Notes: generated by a model from the letters alone, not told the origin. Positions 24,985-34,804 are shown, counted from the first letter of the stretch. The stretch: 64,000 nucleotides of DNA from Haemophilus_D parainfluenzae_AD (GCF_001679325.1 NZ_LZMX01000027.1); one strand, 5' to 3'. Numbers and translations are program-made.

Positions 24985-25005
24985 TTTTTCATTTTTAATG
25001 AATTT

Positions 25006-25032
25006 AAAAGGCATCAGATTGATGCCTTTTTA
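25006..25032 (+). terminator. Terminator of ppa
   Basis: AAAAGGCATCA (25006-25016) pairs with TGATGCCTTTT (25020-25030), followed by more T residues, 22 bases after the stop. A Haemophilus uptake core at 25068-25076 faces a degenerate copy (AAATGCGGAC) just downstream. Confidence 0.88.
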
Positions 25033-25095
25033 TTTATCTACTAGTATTAAAAATGCGGACAAAATTGACCGCACTTTTTGTATTATTGAATATCG

Positions 25096-28000
25096 TTAAA
25101 ATGAGAAACGTAGTTCTGCATTAACATTATTCGCTTTCGTATCGTGGTTGTAAGCACCTTGATAGCCGACTTTCACACTCAATACTGGTGTAAATTGAGC
25201 TTGTAATGCAACACCTGTCGTGACGACATTTTTCAATTCTTTACCATAAAGATTTGCTACACCTTGGTTATTGATAACCAAGCTGCCTTCAGCGGCTTTA
25301 TCTTTATGGAAACGATGATAAGCCACATCACCTAATAGATTTAATTTAATGCCACCGATTGCAAATGGAATGGATGGACGTAAACCTACAGAGGTGACGA
25401 TTAAATCACGATTGTTGTCTTTTAACTGCACTTCGCCTTTTGTCACACCTTTATTTTTGATGTGCATATAGCTTACGCCGGCATAAGGTTCAATCGCAAA
25501 ATATTCGCCTTTTAAGCCTGTGTAGGCAAGTTCAGCAAAGACATTTTGTGTTTGGCTATGGGTTTTCACACCTTGTGCAAATTCAGCACGTTGTTCGTGT
25601 TTTCCCCAGCTTTGAATAAAGCCAATTTTCGGCGTTAACACGTTGAAACGATGTTCAGCTGTTAAGCCTAAATGCACGGCACGATCTTTCGAAGTGCGGT
25701 CAATTTTGTGGCTGTTTTGTGTTGAACCAACAAATACACCTAAATGTTTGTTTGTATCAATGGTTGCATCAATACCCACAAGTTGATTGTACGCATGACT
25801 GCTTAAGCTATCTGTGCTGAAGTGGGTGAAGGTGCCACTTGTCCAAATTTGTGTGCCGGTATTAAGTTGTGCTCTTACTGCACCCGGTTGGGCAAGTTGC
25901 TGACGAAGCAATAAGCCATTTAACACATTGTGTTGCTCGGCAGCGAGATCTTCATCATAGCTTAAACGAGCAAAGGCTTGGCGAGCATTCTCTTTTGTAC
26001 CCCAAATAAGGCTTTGATATGCCGCACTGTTTGTTGATGCATCTAAGGCATTGGCGATAGCCACTTCATTTTCAGTCGTCGCCGCAGATGAAAGGGCTTT
26101 TTTCTGAACAGTCACTTTCAACGTATTCGCATTACTTTCATTTTTAACGGCAAAGAAATCATAAGTACGAGGTGTTTCAACTAGCGCATTTTCAGCCCCC
26201 ACAAATGAGCCGGTACCTTGCACAGATACTGCTTTTTGTGGATCTTTTTGTAATTGAGGCAGAATTTCTTCGTCAAATTTATTTGGCACTAAAACAGAAC
26301 TGTCTGCAAAGGTTGCATTGACGTTAGCAATACCATTATTCAGTAAGAAACGACCACCTTTTTCCACTGTCGCAGTGACCGTTTTCGCGGTGCTGGTTAA
26401 GGTTTCAGTAACAAATCCATTCTCAGTTGGTTTAGTGACTTCCGCTTTCGGTAACACTTCCAATGTTGCACCTTGTTTTACGATGACTTGTTGTGCCGAA
26501 CCAAGGGATTGATTTACCCCTGAAAGTTGACCTTCATTTACAGTAATTGCACCAGTGAAGCTGTTATTACCGGTGAGGGTTAAGGTGCCAGCCCCATTTT
26601 TAGTTAATGCACCAACATAGCCTTGTGCAGCACGTTCATTACGAGCAGCTTCACGCGCTAAACCTACTTGATATTCCGCTTTTTCTTCAGCTGTCGCGCC
26701 TGCACGATTTTGCATTAATGCTTGTAATTCTGCTTTGCGTGTTGTCCAAGTGGCGGCTTCAGCTTGATCTTCGACTTGACGTGCTTTGATGGCTTTATCG
26801 CTAATGTCATTTGACCAAACATCATTTTGATTGAGGTTGATTTTCATGTTTCCTAAGAATTGACCCGGGCCAAACATCGCCTTACCAAGATCTAAAATAC
26901 CCCAACCCCAAACGTTACTTGGTACACCTTGTTCAGTTTCCCAACGTTCTAATGGTTTACCTTCAAGCCCTTTACGAAGTGTGATTTGTCGTGCTGTGGT
27001 CAGCATGACATCACGTGCTTGATCGGTTGTCATGTATGGATAGCGAGAAAAAATAACACCTAATGCACCACTTACATGAGGGGCAGCCATTGAAGTGCCA
27101 CCAGCTGATTTGTAAATAGGGTCACCATAAGTATTATTGTCTTGTAATTGAATGTAGGAGGAATAGATGTTGGCGGATGGTGCTGCAATCGTCCACCATT
27201 TTGAATGACCGGCGAGGTTAAATTCTTGAATATCTGCACCTGCTTTTTCATCACTCACATCGTCATTTGAGTCATTCGGATAGCCCTCACCACCCACTTG
27301 CCCGGTGACGTTTACCCAGTATTTCTCAGCATCAGGTCTAAAATATGGCAACATGGCACGCGTAAAAGATTCTGCCATCATGCTGCGGTTACCCGCTGTA
27401 AAGACTTGAATCACTTGTTTATTTTTTGCCACTTCATAAGCTGCATCAACAAAGTTTTTCTCACCGCTCGTGACAAATTGATAATAAGCTTTTTTAGCTT
27501 CACCTAAGTTACTTAAATAAATATGTGCCGCAGGACTGGAAATTGGCTCAGGTGCTTTTGGAACATCATAATATTGCACGCCATATTCAGGCACATTACG
27601 CCAATCATATTTTGGTTTATAGCCTAACGCACCAGCAAAGGATGAATTGACACGACGGTTTGACCCCCAACTGTTATTAATCACTTTGGCGCCCGCATCG
27701 GCGAGAGCAGAGTAGCCTTGTAAGAAGAAACTATAGTCTTGGTTTGGACCATAGGTCATGTTGTCGTTACCACCCGTGTTGGCAGAATATAGGTTGGCAC
27801 CAAATGCTACACCGTGCATTTCATTGCCATCGCGGCTTGCTGCCATTGTCCCGCCAACGTGCGTACCGTGAGCATCATTGGTATATTTATGCCATGCCCC
27901 GTCAATATTGAAGGCTTCACCTTTAGTGAAGATGCCATTATCTGTTTTATCGAAATTGCGTTTGCCGTTTTTTACCGGCTCATTTTTATTTATTGGACCA

Positions 28001-28329
28001 TTTCCCACCGATGCATCGGGATAACGCATGCTATCTTTACTATAAGTCCCTTCTGTTTTTACAACGTGGATTCGACCATCTTGAAATTCAGGGTGGTTTA
28101 ATAGTACCCCCGAATCCATCACACCGATTTTCACGCCTGAACCATTAAAGCCTAGGGCATAGGCTGTGGAGGCATTCATTGAGGTTAAGCCCCAGTCTTT
28201 GAGGTATTCAGCGCTTTCCCAGCTTTTGGTATTACCGGCTTGGCCTTGTTCAGAATAAGCGGCTGCATTAGTAGCATACCAACCAACGAGTAATGCGAGT
28301 GCGGTTTTTTGAAGTGTTTGAGGTTTCAT
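25096..28329 (-). CDS. S8 (subtilisin-like) serine-protease autotransporter
   Basis: A 1077-residue type V secretion protein related in layout to NalP of Neisseria and Ssa1 of Mannheimia. Order: signal peptide (residues 1-24, ending NAAA), subtilase domain with a complete triad (Asp72 in GVMDSG, His154 in AHGTHVGG, Ser413 in GGTSMAAPHVSG) and oxyanion Asn314 (TAGNRS), a charged linker around 520-570, a short passenger-repeat segment (GTLTLTGNNSFTGAITVNEG, about 577-596), and a C-terminal beta-barrel of about 270 residues ending in phenylalanine (ELRFSF). It should cut itself or other surface proteins outside the cell. The passenger stem is short. Divergent from galE, with a CRP site and a palindrome between. 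Confidence 0.93.
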   Translation of the reverse strand: MKPQTLQKTALALLVGWYATNAAAYSEQGQAGNTKSWESAEYLKDWGLTSMNASTAYALGFNGSGVKIGVMDSGVLLNHPEFQDGRIHVVKTEGTYSKDSMRYPDASVGNGPINKNEPVKNGKRNFDKTDNGIFTKGEAFNIDGAWHKYTNDAHGTHVGGTMAASRDGNEMHGVAFGANLYSANTGGNDNMTYGPNQDYSFFLQGYSALADAGAKVINNSWGSNRRVNSSFAGALGYKPKYDWRNVPEYGVQYYDVPKAPEPISSPAAHIYLSNLGEAKKAYYQFVTSGEKNFVDAAYEVAKNKQVIQVFTAGNRSMMAESFTRAMLPYFRPDAEKYWVNVTGQVGGEGYPNDSNDDVSDEKAGADIQEFNLAGHSKWWTIAAPSANIYSSYIQLQDNNTYGDPIYKSAGGTSMAAPHVSGALGVIFSRYPYMTTDQARDVMLTTARQITLRKGLEGKPLERWETEQGVPSNVWGWGILDLGKAMFGPGQFLGNMKINLNQNDVWSNDISDKAIKARQVEDQAEAATWTTRKAELQALMQNRAGATAEEKAEYQVGLAREAARNERAAQGYVGALTKNGAGTLTLTGNNSFTGAITVNEGQLSGVNQSLGSAQQVIVKQGATLEVLPKAEVTKPTENGFVTETLTSTAKTVTATVEKGGRFLLNNGIANVNATFADSSVLVPNKFDEEILPQLQKDPQKAVSVQGTGSFVGAENALVETPRTYDFFAVKNESNANTLKVTVQKKALSSAATTENEVAIANALDASTNSAAYQSLIWGTKENARQAFARLSYDEDLAAEQHNVLNGLLLRQQLAQPGAVRAQLNTGTQIWTSGTFTHFSTDSLSSHAYNQLVGIDATIDTNKHLGVFVGSTQNSHKIDRTSKDRAVHLGLTAEHRFNVLTPKIGFIQSWGKHEQRAEFAQGVKTHSQTQNVFAELAYTGLKGEYFAIEPYAGVSYMHIKNKGVTKGEVQLKDNNRDLIVTSVGLRPSIPFAIGGIKLNLLGDVAYHRFHKDKAAEGSLVINNQGVANLYGKELKNVVTTGVALQAQFTPVLSVKVGYQGAYNHDTKANNVNAELRFSF

Positions 28330-28364
28330 ATTGTCTTCCTTTATCTTTTTGATTTTAAGAGACT

Positions 28365-28393
28365 ATTATTCGCCTCATCGCGAAGCGCTTCAA
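28365..28393 (-). promoter_or_regulatory. Predicted autotransporter promoter with overlapping palindrome
   Basis: On the minus strand TTGAAG (28393-28388) and AATAAT (28370-28365) are 17 bases apart. A perfect 10-base palindrome GAAGCGCTTC (28382-28391) covers the -35 box and could be a repressor site. Confidence 0.4.
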
Positions 28394-28430
28394 TGACTCA
28401 AATCAAAATTCCAGAGAAAAATGTTTATTC

Positions 28431-28446
28431 TGTGACAACGATCACA
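28431..28446. promoter_or_regulatory. CRP-binding site between the autotransporter and galE
   Basis: TGTGACAACGATCACA is a perfect TGTGA-N6-TCACA site. Its centre lies about 72 bases before the start predicted from the galE -10 box (TATAAT, 28499-28504), a class I position; it is about 80 bases from the predicted autotransporter start, so it may act on both. Confidence 0.7.
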
Positions 28447-28534
28447 CCAAAGTGCGGTCAAAAGAGGGGATAAATTTATGTATCGTAGAAATCAATGTTA
28501 TAATTCGCGAACAAAAATAATTAAGGAGTAACTC

Positions 28535-29551
28535 ATGGCTATTTTAGTAACGGGTGGTGCTGGCTATATCGGTTCACACACCGTAGTGGAATTATTAAAT
28601 GCAAATAAAGATGTCGTGGTATTGGATAATTTATGCAATTCATCGCCAAAATCTTTAGAACGCGTCAAAGAAATCACGGGCAAAGACGTGAAATTTTATG
28701 AAGGCGATATTTTGGATCGTGCTTTATTACAAAAAATCTTTGCTGAAAACAGCATTCAATCGGTAATCCATTTTGCAGGTTTAAAAGCCGTGGGAGAAAG
28801 TGTCCAAAAACCCGCTGAATACTACATGAATAACGTCGCAGGCACGATTGTTCTCATTCAAGAAATGAAAAAAGCAGGCGTGTGGAACTTTGTATTTAGT
28901 TCATCTGCAACGGTTTATGGTGATCCGGAAATTATTCCAATTACAGAAGATTGCAAAGTGGGCGGTACAACCAACCCTTACGGAACCTCTAAATACATGG
29001 TGGAACAAATTCTGACCGATGTTGCGAAAGCTGAACCACAATTTAGCATGACGATTTTACGTTATTTCAATCCAGTAGGCGCTCACGCAAGCGGCTTGAT
29101 TGGTGAAGATCCAAATGGTATTCCAAATAACTTATTACCTTACATCAGCCAAGTTGCGATCGGTAAATTACCGCAACTTTCGGTATTTGGTAGCGATTAT
29201 GATACTCATGATGGCACAGGTGTACGTGATTATATTCACGTGGTGGATTTAGCGATTGGTCACTTAAAAGCATTAAATCGCCATGAAAATGACGCAGGTT
29301 TACACATTTATAACTTAGGTACAGGTACCGGTTATTCTGTGCTTGATATGGTGAAAGCGTTTGAACAAGCGAACAATATCGAAATTCCGTATCGTCTTGT
29401 TGCGCGTCGTCCAGGCGATATTGCAACCTGCTATTCCGATCCAAGTCTTGCTGCAAAAGAGTTAAATTGGACAGCAGAACGTGGTCTTGAGCAAATGATG
29501 AAAGATACTTGGAATTGGCAAAAAAATAATCCGAAAGGATACCGAGATTAA
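28535..29551 (+). CDS. galE: UDP-glucose 4-epimerase
   Basis: GalE interconverts UDP-glucose and UDP-galactose, which in Haemophilus feeds lipooligosaccharide synthesis as well as galactose use. The 338-residue short-chain dehydrogenase has the NAD-binding GGAGYIGSH at residues 7-15, the catalytic YGTSKYMVE (Tyr-x-x-x-Lys) in the middle and the C-terminal ARRPGDIATCYSDP substrate region. AAGGAG lies about seven bases before the ATG. It has a consensus TATAAT box with a poor -35 and an upstream CRP site, so cAMP control is plausible. It is not in a gal operon here; ampG and adk follow. Confidence 0.97.
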   Translation: MAILVTGGAGYIGSHTVVELLNANKDVVVLDNLCNSSPKSLERVKEITGKDVKFYEGDILDRALLQKIFAENSIQSVIHFAGLKAVGESVQKPAEYYMNNVAGTIVLIQEMKKAGVWNFVFSSSATVYGDPEIIPITEDCKVGGTTNPYGTSKYMVEQILTDVAKAEPQFSMTILRYFNPVGAHASGLIGEDPNGIPNNLLPYISQVAIGKLPQLSVFGSDYDTHDGTGVRDYIHVVDLAIGHLKALNRHENDAGLHIYNLGTGTGYSVLDMVKAFEQANNIEIPYRLVARRPGDIATCYSDPSLAAKELNWTAERGLEQMMKDTWNWQKNNPKGYRD

Positions 29552-29564
29552 TCTCACTCTTATT

Positions 29565-29592
29565 GGGCGGAGTATCATTCCGCCCTTAATAT
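29565..29592 (+). terminator. Terminator of galE
   Basis: GGGCGGA (29565-29571) pairs with TCCGCCC (29579-29585), followed by a broken T-rich stretch; 14 bases after the stop. Confidence 0.7.
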
Positions 29593-29631
29593 TTTAATCA
29601 GATAAAACACGCTCAAAAATAACCGCACTTT

Positions 29632-30906
29632 ATGTCAGAACAATCCCTTTCTAGTCAAATATTTACCCGCAAAATGCTGATCTGTGTCTTCACTGGATTT
29701 AGTTCGGGTTTACCACTTTTCGTGTTATTGCAAATGTTGCCTGTATGGTTGACAGATAAAGGGCTTTCCGTTGAATTAATCGGTGCATTGACAGGGGTGA
29801 TGGTGCCATATGGTTTGAAGTTTTTATGGGCGCCATTATTAGACCGCTATTTCCCGCATTTTTTAGGGCGTCGCCGTAGTTGGTTATTGATTTCTCAAAT
29901 GGTTTTGCTGATTTCCCTTTATGCGATAAGTCAGTTTGATCCCGTGGCTGAATTAAGTACAGTGGCTAAAATTGCCACATTCATTGCCTTTTTCTCAGCG
30001 ACACAAGATATTGTGCTTGATGCTTACCGTCGTGAGATTTTAACGGATAATGAATTAGGATTGGGGAACACCATCCACATTAATGCTTATCGCGTTGCAG
30101 GCTTAATTCCTGGGGGACTCTCGCTTTATTTAGCGACGATTTATCCATGGGAAACTGTCTTTTTATTGACCGCACTTTGTATGCTAGCGGGCATATTTAT
30201 GACGCTCTTTTTAGCGAAAGAACCGCAGATTGCACAGGTCGATCGCGATCAACCTTTCTATATGGTGTTTTGGATACCCTTGAAAGAGTTCTTCCAACGC
30301 AAAGGTGTCGCTCAAGCGATCGGTTTTTTACTCTTTTTGTTCTTGTATAAATTTGGTGATTCATTTGCTACCACGTTACAAACTAAATTCGTCTATGACA
30401 TGGGCTTTGAAAAAGAGCATATTGCGTTGGTGGTAAAAAGCACTTCACTTTGGGCGAGTATCTCTGCTGGTCTCGTGGGCGGTGTGATCATGCTGCGTTT
30501 AGGGATTAACCGCGCATTATGGGTATTTGGTTTTATCCAATTAATCACTATTGGTGGATTTATTTGGTTAGCGGCATTTGGGCATTTTGACCCAATTGGC
30601 GCCGCAGAACTTTGGAAATTAGGTTTCGTGATTGCGGGGGAATATATCGGTGTCGGTCTGGGTACTGCTGCCTTTGTCGCCTTTATGGCCCGTGAAACCA
30701 ATCCACTTTATACTGCTACTCAGTTAGCCTTATTTACCAGTCTTTCTGCTTTACCGAGTAAAGGGCTTGGTATGTTATCGGGTTACTTGGTTAAGGCAGT
30801 AGGCTACTATCATTTTTTCTGGATTTGTTTATTCCTCGCTATCCCAGGAATGATTTGTTTATTCTGGGTGGCTCCATGGAATGAAAAAGGAACTGAAAAA
30901 GCTTAA
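29632..30906 (+). CDS. ampG: Muropeptide permease AmpG
   Basis: AmpG imports GlcNAc-anhydroMurNAc muropeptides for wall recycling. The 424-residue MFS protein has about 12 hydrophobic segments and the family start GFSSGLPLFVL, followed by WLTDKGLSVELIG and PLLDRYFPHFLGRRRSW (the MFS loop 2-3 motif). An uptake core (29622-29630) sits directly against the ATG, leaving no good Shine-Dalgarno, so translation may be modest. Its recycling partner ampD lies 24 kb away in this window. Length is shorter than E. coli AmpG (about 490), as in other Pasteurellaceae. Confidence 0.92.
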   Translation: MSEQSLSSQIFTRKMLICVFTGFSSGLPLFVLLQMLPVWLTDKGLSVELIGALTGVMVPYGLKFLWAPLLDRYFPHFLGRRRSWLLISQMVLLISLYAISQFDPVAELSTVAKIATFIAFFSATQDIVLDAYRREILTDNELGLGNTIHINAYRVAGLIPGGLSLYLATIYPWETVFLLTALCMLAGIFMTLFLAKEPQIAQVDRDQPFYMVFWIPLKEFFQRKGVAQAIGFLLFLFLYKFGDSFATTLQTKFVYDMGFEKEHIALVVKSTSLWASISAGLVGGVIMLRLGINRALWVFGFIQLITIGGFIWLAAFGHFDPIGAAELWKLGFVIAGEYIGVGLGTAAFVAFMARETNPLYTATQLALFTSLSALPSKGLGMLSGYLVKAVGYYHFFWICLFLAIPGMICLFWVAPWNEKGTEKA

Positions 30907-31004
30907 AATAAAATAAAGTACGGTCAAAATTAACAGCAAAATCATTTGACCAAACAAGGCTTTAACGGTATTTTAAACAGGTTTATTATTTATTGGAGAT
31001 TCGT

Positions 31005-31649
31005 ATGAAAATTATTCTTTTAGGTGCTCCTGGTGCAGGAAAAGGCACTCAAGCACAATTTATTATGAACAAGTTTGGCATTCCACAAATTTCAACAGGG
31101 GATATGTTCCGTGCAGCGATTAAAGCGGGTACAGAATTAGGCAAACAAGCAAAAGCATTAATGGATGAAGGAAAATTAGTACCGGATGAATTAACCGTGG
31201 CGCTAGTAAAAGATCGTATTTCTCAACCAGATTGTGCAAATGGTTTCTTATTAGATGGTTTCCCACGTACAATTCCACAAGCGGATGCATTAAAAGATTC
31301 TGGCGTGAAAATTGATTACGTTTTAGAGTTTGATGTACCGGATGAAGTGATCGTTGAACGTATGAGTGGTCGTCGTGTTCACCAAGCGTCTGGTCGTTCT
31401 TATCACATCATTTACAACCCACCAAAAGTGGAAGGTAAAGATGATGTAACGGGTGAAGATTTAATTATCCGTGCCGATGATAAACCAGAAACTGTGTTAG
31501 ATCGTTTAGCGGTTTACCACAAACAAACCAGCCCATTAATTGATTATTATCAAGCTGAAGCAAAAGCAGGTAATACGCAATATTTCCGTTTAGATGGTAC
31601 TCAAAAAGTGGAAGCTGTAAGTCAAGAGTTAGATAAAATCTTAGGTTAA
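31005..31649 (+). CDS. adk: Adenylate kinase
   Basis: Adk balances ATP, ADP and AMP. The 214 residues match the long-form enzyme: P-loop GAPGAGKGT at residues 7-15, NMP-binding STGDMFRAA, FLLDGFPRT, and a LID (about 120-160) that lacks the four zinc cysteines, as in Gram-negatives. I chose ATG 31005, seven bases after GGAG; an in-frame start at 30993 would add four residues. An inverted uptake-sequence pair follows as terminator. Confidence 0.97.
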   Translation: MKIILLGAPGAGKGTQAQFIMNKFGIPQISTGDMFRAAIKAGTELGKQAKALMDEGKLVPDELTVALVKDRISQPDCANGFLLDGFPRTIPQADALKDSGVKIDYVLEFDVPDEVIVERMSGRRVHQASGRSYHIIYNPPKVEGKDDVTGEDLIIRADDKPETVLDRLAVYHKQTSPLIDYYQAEAKAGNTQYFRLDGTQKVEAVSQELDKILG

Positions 31650-31663
31650 AATAGACTGGAAAC

Positions 31664-31700
31664 TGACCGCACTTTGAAGATTAAAGTGCGGTTAATTTTT
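31664..31700 (+). terminator. Inverted uptake-sequence terminator of adk
   Basis: ACCGCACTT (31666-31674) and AAGTGCGGT (31684-31692) form a stem of at least nine pairs followed by TTAATTTTT, 16 bases after the stop. Confidence 0.8.
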
Positions 31701-31746
31701 CAAAAGGATTTTGAGATCGTAAATTGAGATCGTATTTGGGGACATT

Positions 31747-33771
31747 ATGAGCAAGAAAAGAACAATAGCATTGACGATTTCGGCTATCGCATTGGCACTT
31801 GGGATCGGCGCACAATTTTACACCAATCATAAAATCGATCAGGTATTAAAAAATTTCCCTTATTCTTTGGATAACCAAGCAACATTAAATGTGACACAAA
31901 CTGCGAAAAACTTTTTTATTCGAGAGTTAATCTTTAGTGTAAAAGATAGCGATGCGAAAAGCACAAATGTGATTTCAACTAAGCTCACCGCACTGCCTTT
32001 CTTCATTACAGCGGAGTCTCAGTTATCTGATCAATTAGTTCGTCAATTAAATAAAACATTAAATATCACGATTGATAAAAACACGATTAATAGTAAATTT
32101 TCGCCGGTAGGGGATTATTTACAGTCTGATATTTTGACGGAATTCCGTGATTTTGCGAATAAGTCCCAAAACCTTTCTATTGGTCTTCATTTCTTAAAAA
32201 ATAAAGAAGTTGAGCTAAAAACAAACTTAAGTGGTTTTAATTACGATAAAGACACGAAACTTGAAGAAATTGAGGGTGAAGCTCGCCTTGTGCCTGTTGG
32301 TGTAAATCAGTATGACCTATCAAGTATAGAATTAACGGCAAAAAATGCTGAATTAGCGTTGTTAAATGGCGAAAATACACATATTTATCTTAAAAATGCG
32401 ACTTACCATTTTGATGTAAAACCAGGTGAGGCAGATAAACGTGATCTGAGCACAAAATTCAGCAGTGATATTTTGCGCATTGCCAATAAAACCCGCACAA
32501 CGGAAGAAAACCAAGCGACAGCCGGTGGTTTGAATTTATTGATTAAGCAAAATGGCGTGCCAAGTGCGGTCAATTTTCATCATGAATTTAAAAAATTAAG
32601 TGATGGCTCACTAGACATTAAAGACGGCGTCAATTTGTTAACGAAAATTTTTACACAAAACGATCGTTTCGATGGTTCGTTATCCGTGCTTTCTGTCAAT
32701 GTTCCTAAAAATAATCAACCTTACTTTAACTTACAAAATGCTGGTCTTGAACTTAAGTTGGCAAATACGGATTTAACCAAAGCCAATGTGGATTTCAAAT
32801 TAAATGTTAAAAGTGTGAAACAAACTCCTGCCGATGAAGAGCGTAAATGGGAAGCTAAAGGCGGTAAAGTTAATATTCAGTTAGATGATTACAACGTGGC
32901 AAACGAATTGGCGTTTGTACCGTTTTTATTAGATGCTTTTGCTGAGAAAGAGGCACCGTCAAAAGACAATAAAGACTTCTTGAATGCCAAAGATAAATGG
33001 GTGAGAGAATTTAGTGGCAAAACCAATATTGAGGCCGCATTAAAATCATTTAATATGGCCGATCTAGTGCTTGATGACGTATCAGCCAGTGATAAGACGG
33101 AAACATTAGACAATGATCAATATAATGAACATATCACATTGTCTGCGAATAAAGCGAGTTACCCAAGTGCAGGTTTCGAATTTGAAAAATTAGCGGTTGA
33201 TGCACCATTTAAAATTAATCACAGCAAAGCGCATTTATCAGCAAGATTTTGCTCAGCACCGTTTTATGGGGCCTTATGCAGCACACATTTAACGTCAGCA
33301 ACATTTGATAAATACATCAAAAATTCATGGAAAGAGCTTGATTTAATTGTTGATAATGCAACGTTGAATTTAAATCTAAATACTTATCCAGAGACTAATG
33401 CTTATTCTGTTAAATTGGAAGTGAGTGGTATTGTGCCTCAAGTGCCCGAAGATGATTCATCAGACATGATTCCAGATAATATTGAAGGCACATTTAATCT
33501 GACATTAAGTAAAATGTTGTTTGATGATCAAAATGAAAAAGCCTTAGCCATTAAGGAAAATTCATACTTTTGGCAATATTTAAGTAGCTTTGTGAAACAT
33601 GATGGAAAACTTCACCGAGAATTTGTAGAAGAAGGTGATAATTACGTTTCTAGAGTGGAAAAAACGGAAAATGGCTACTTAATTAATGGTCGTACGCTTG
33701 AAGATCTTCGTCAAGAAAGCATGATGGAGACTGATGAGGGCGAGGAAGGAAAGCCGGAAGCGACTGACTAG
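31747..33771 (+). CDS. YdgA-family (DUF945) protein
   Basis: A 674-residue protein with one N-terminal membrane helix (about 6-25, ALTISAIALALGIGA) after a basic start, so it is probably anchored in the inner membrane with a large periplasmic domain. The rest is hydrophilic and predicted beta-rich, with the DUF945/YdgA pattern of repeated strands; function is not established. It is longer than E. coli YdgA (about 500), with extra sequence mainly in the middle, and ends in a very acidic tail (EGEEGKPEATD). A separate unit between two uptake-sequence terminators, with its own start context GGGGACATT before ATG. Confidence 0.7.
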   Translation: MSKKRTIALTISAIALALGIGAQFYTNHKIDQVLKNFPYSLDNQATLNVTQTAKNFFIRELIFSVKDSDAKSTNVISTKLTALPFFITAESQLSDQLVRQLNKTLNITIDKNTINSKFSPVGDYLQSDILTEFRDFANKSQNLSIGLHFLKNKEVELKTNLSGFNYDKDTKLEEIEGEARLVPVGVNQYDLSSIELTAKNAELALLNGENTHIYLKNATYHFDVKPGEADKRDLSTKFSSDILRIANKTRTTEENQATAGGLNLLIKQNGVPSAVNFHHEFKKLSDGSLDIKDGVNLLTKIFTQNDRFDGSLSVLSVNVPKNNQPYFNLQNAGLELKLANTDLTKANVDFKLNVKSVKQTPADEERKWEAKGGKVNIQLDDYNVANELAFVPFLLDAFAEKEAPSKDNKDFLNAKDKWVREFSGKTNIEAALKSFNMADLVLDDVSASDKTETLDNDQYNEHITLSANKASYPSAGFEFEKLAVDAPFKINHSKAHLSARFCSAPFYGALCSTHLTSATFDKYIKNSWKELDLIVDNATLNLNLNTYPETNAYSVKLEVSGIVPQVPEDDSSDMIPDNIEGTFNLTLSKMLFDDQNEKALAIKENSYFWQYLSSFVKHDGKLHREFVEEGDNYVSRVEKTENGYLINGRTLEDLRQESMMETDEGEEGKPEATD

Positions 33772-33789
33772 CTGTAAAAGATAATATAA

Positions 33790-33830
33790 AAAATGACCGC
33801 ACTTGAGATTAAAAGTGCGGTCATTTTTTT
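33790..33830. terminator. Inverted uptake-sequence terminator between ydgA-like gene and lipA
   Basis: AAATGACCGCACTT (33791-33804) pairs with AAGTGCGGTCATTT (33813-33826), a 14-bp stem followed by T residues. It lies between convergent genes and can serve both strands. Confidence 0.87.
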
Positions 33831-33841
33831 AGCTGTTTTAA

Positions 33842-34804
33842 TTACTTCACTAATCCACCACTTGCTTGCAAATCAGCATGGTAAGAAGAGCGAACAAATG
33901 GACCACAGGCCGCGTGTTCAAAGCCCATTGCATTGGCTTTATCACGGAATTCATCGAACTCAGCTGGTGGCACATAGCGCGCAACCGGTAAGTGATGGCG
34001 ACTTGGTTGGAGATATTGGCCCAGTGTAAGCATGGTGACGCCATTCGCACGTAAGTCTTCCATTACTTCAAGAATTTCTTCGTTGGTTTCACCTAATCCC
34101 ACCATTAAGCCTGATTTAGTTGGAATGTTTGGGAACATTTCTTTGAAATCATGAAGCAATTTTAAAGACCATTGATAATCGGCACCTGGACGAATTTCTT
34201 TATATAAACGTGGTACATTTTCCAAGTTGTGGTTGAACACATCTGGTGGATTGTCTTTTAATTTTTCTAAGGCTTGAGTAATACGTCCACGGAAATCCGG
34301 AACCAAAATCTCAATTTTGATGCCAGGGTTTAATGCACGCACTTCTTTTACACATTCAGCAAAATGACCTGCACCACGATCAGGTAAATCATCGCGGTCT
34401 ACAGAGGTAATCACCACATATTTCAACTTCATATCTTGGATAGTTTCAGCTAATTTACGTGGTTCATCCGGATCGGGCGGTAATGGTTTACCATGTGCAA
34501 CGTCACAGAAAGGGCAACGACGAGTACAAATTGCCCCCAGAATCATAAAGGTTGCCGTACCATGGTTAAAGCACTCGTGTAAATTTGGACAAGACGCTTC
34601 TTCGCAGACAGAATGTAGGCCATGACGACGCATCCCGTTTTTGATGGTCTCGATCTTTAATGAGCTAGATGGCAATTTGATTTTCATCCATTCCGGCTTT
34701 TTCAATAATTCTTGATTAGGATCGATGTTTTTAACAGGGATGATTGATGTTTTGGCTGCATCGCGGTATTTTACGCCGCGTTCCATTTTAAAAGGCGTTG
34801 ACAT
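33842..34804 (-). CDS. lipA: Lipoyl synthase
   Basis: LipA inserts two sulfurs into protein-bound octanoyl groups. The 320-residue radical-SAM enzyme has both iron-sulfur sites: the auxiliary cluster CEEASCPNLHEC and the radical-SAM CTRRCPFC. Further family segments, SVDRDDLPDRGA and KSGLMVGLGETNEE, are present. AAGGA precedes the ATG. It lies 61 bases after lipB, which supplies its octanoylated substrate; both probably belong to a long operon with ybeD and perhaps dacA. Length is normal. Confidence 0.97.
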   Translation of the reverse strand: MSTPFKMERGVKYRDAAKTSIIPVKNIDPNQELLKKPEWMKIKLPSSSLKIETIKNGMRRHGLHSVCEEASCPNLHECFNHGTATFMILGAICTRRCPFCDVAHGKPLPPDPDEPRKLAETIQDMKLKYVVITSVDRDDLPDRGAGHFAECVKEVRALNPGIKIEILVPDFRGRITQALEKLKDNPPDVFNHNLENVPRLYKEIRPGADYQWSLKLLHDFKEMFPNIPTKSGLMVGLGETNEEILEVMEDLRANGVTMLTLGQYLQPSRHHLPVARYVPPAEFDEFRDKANAMGFEHAACGPFVRSSYHADLQASGGLVK

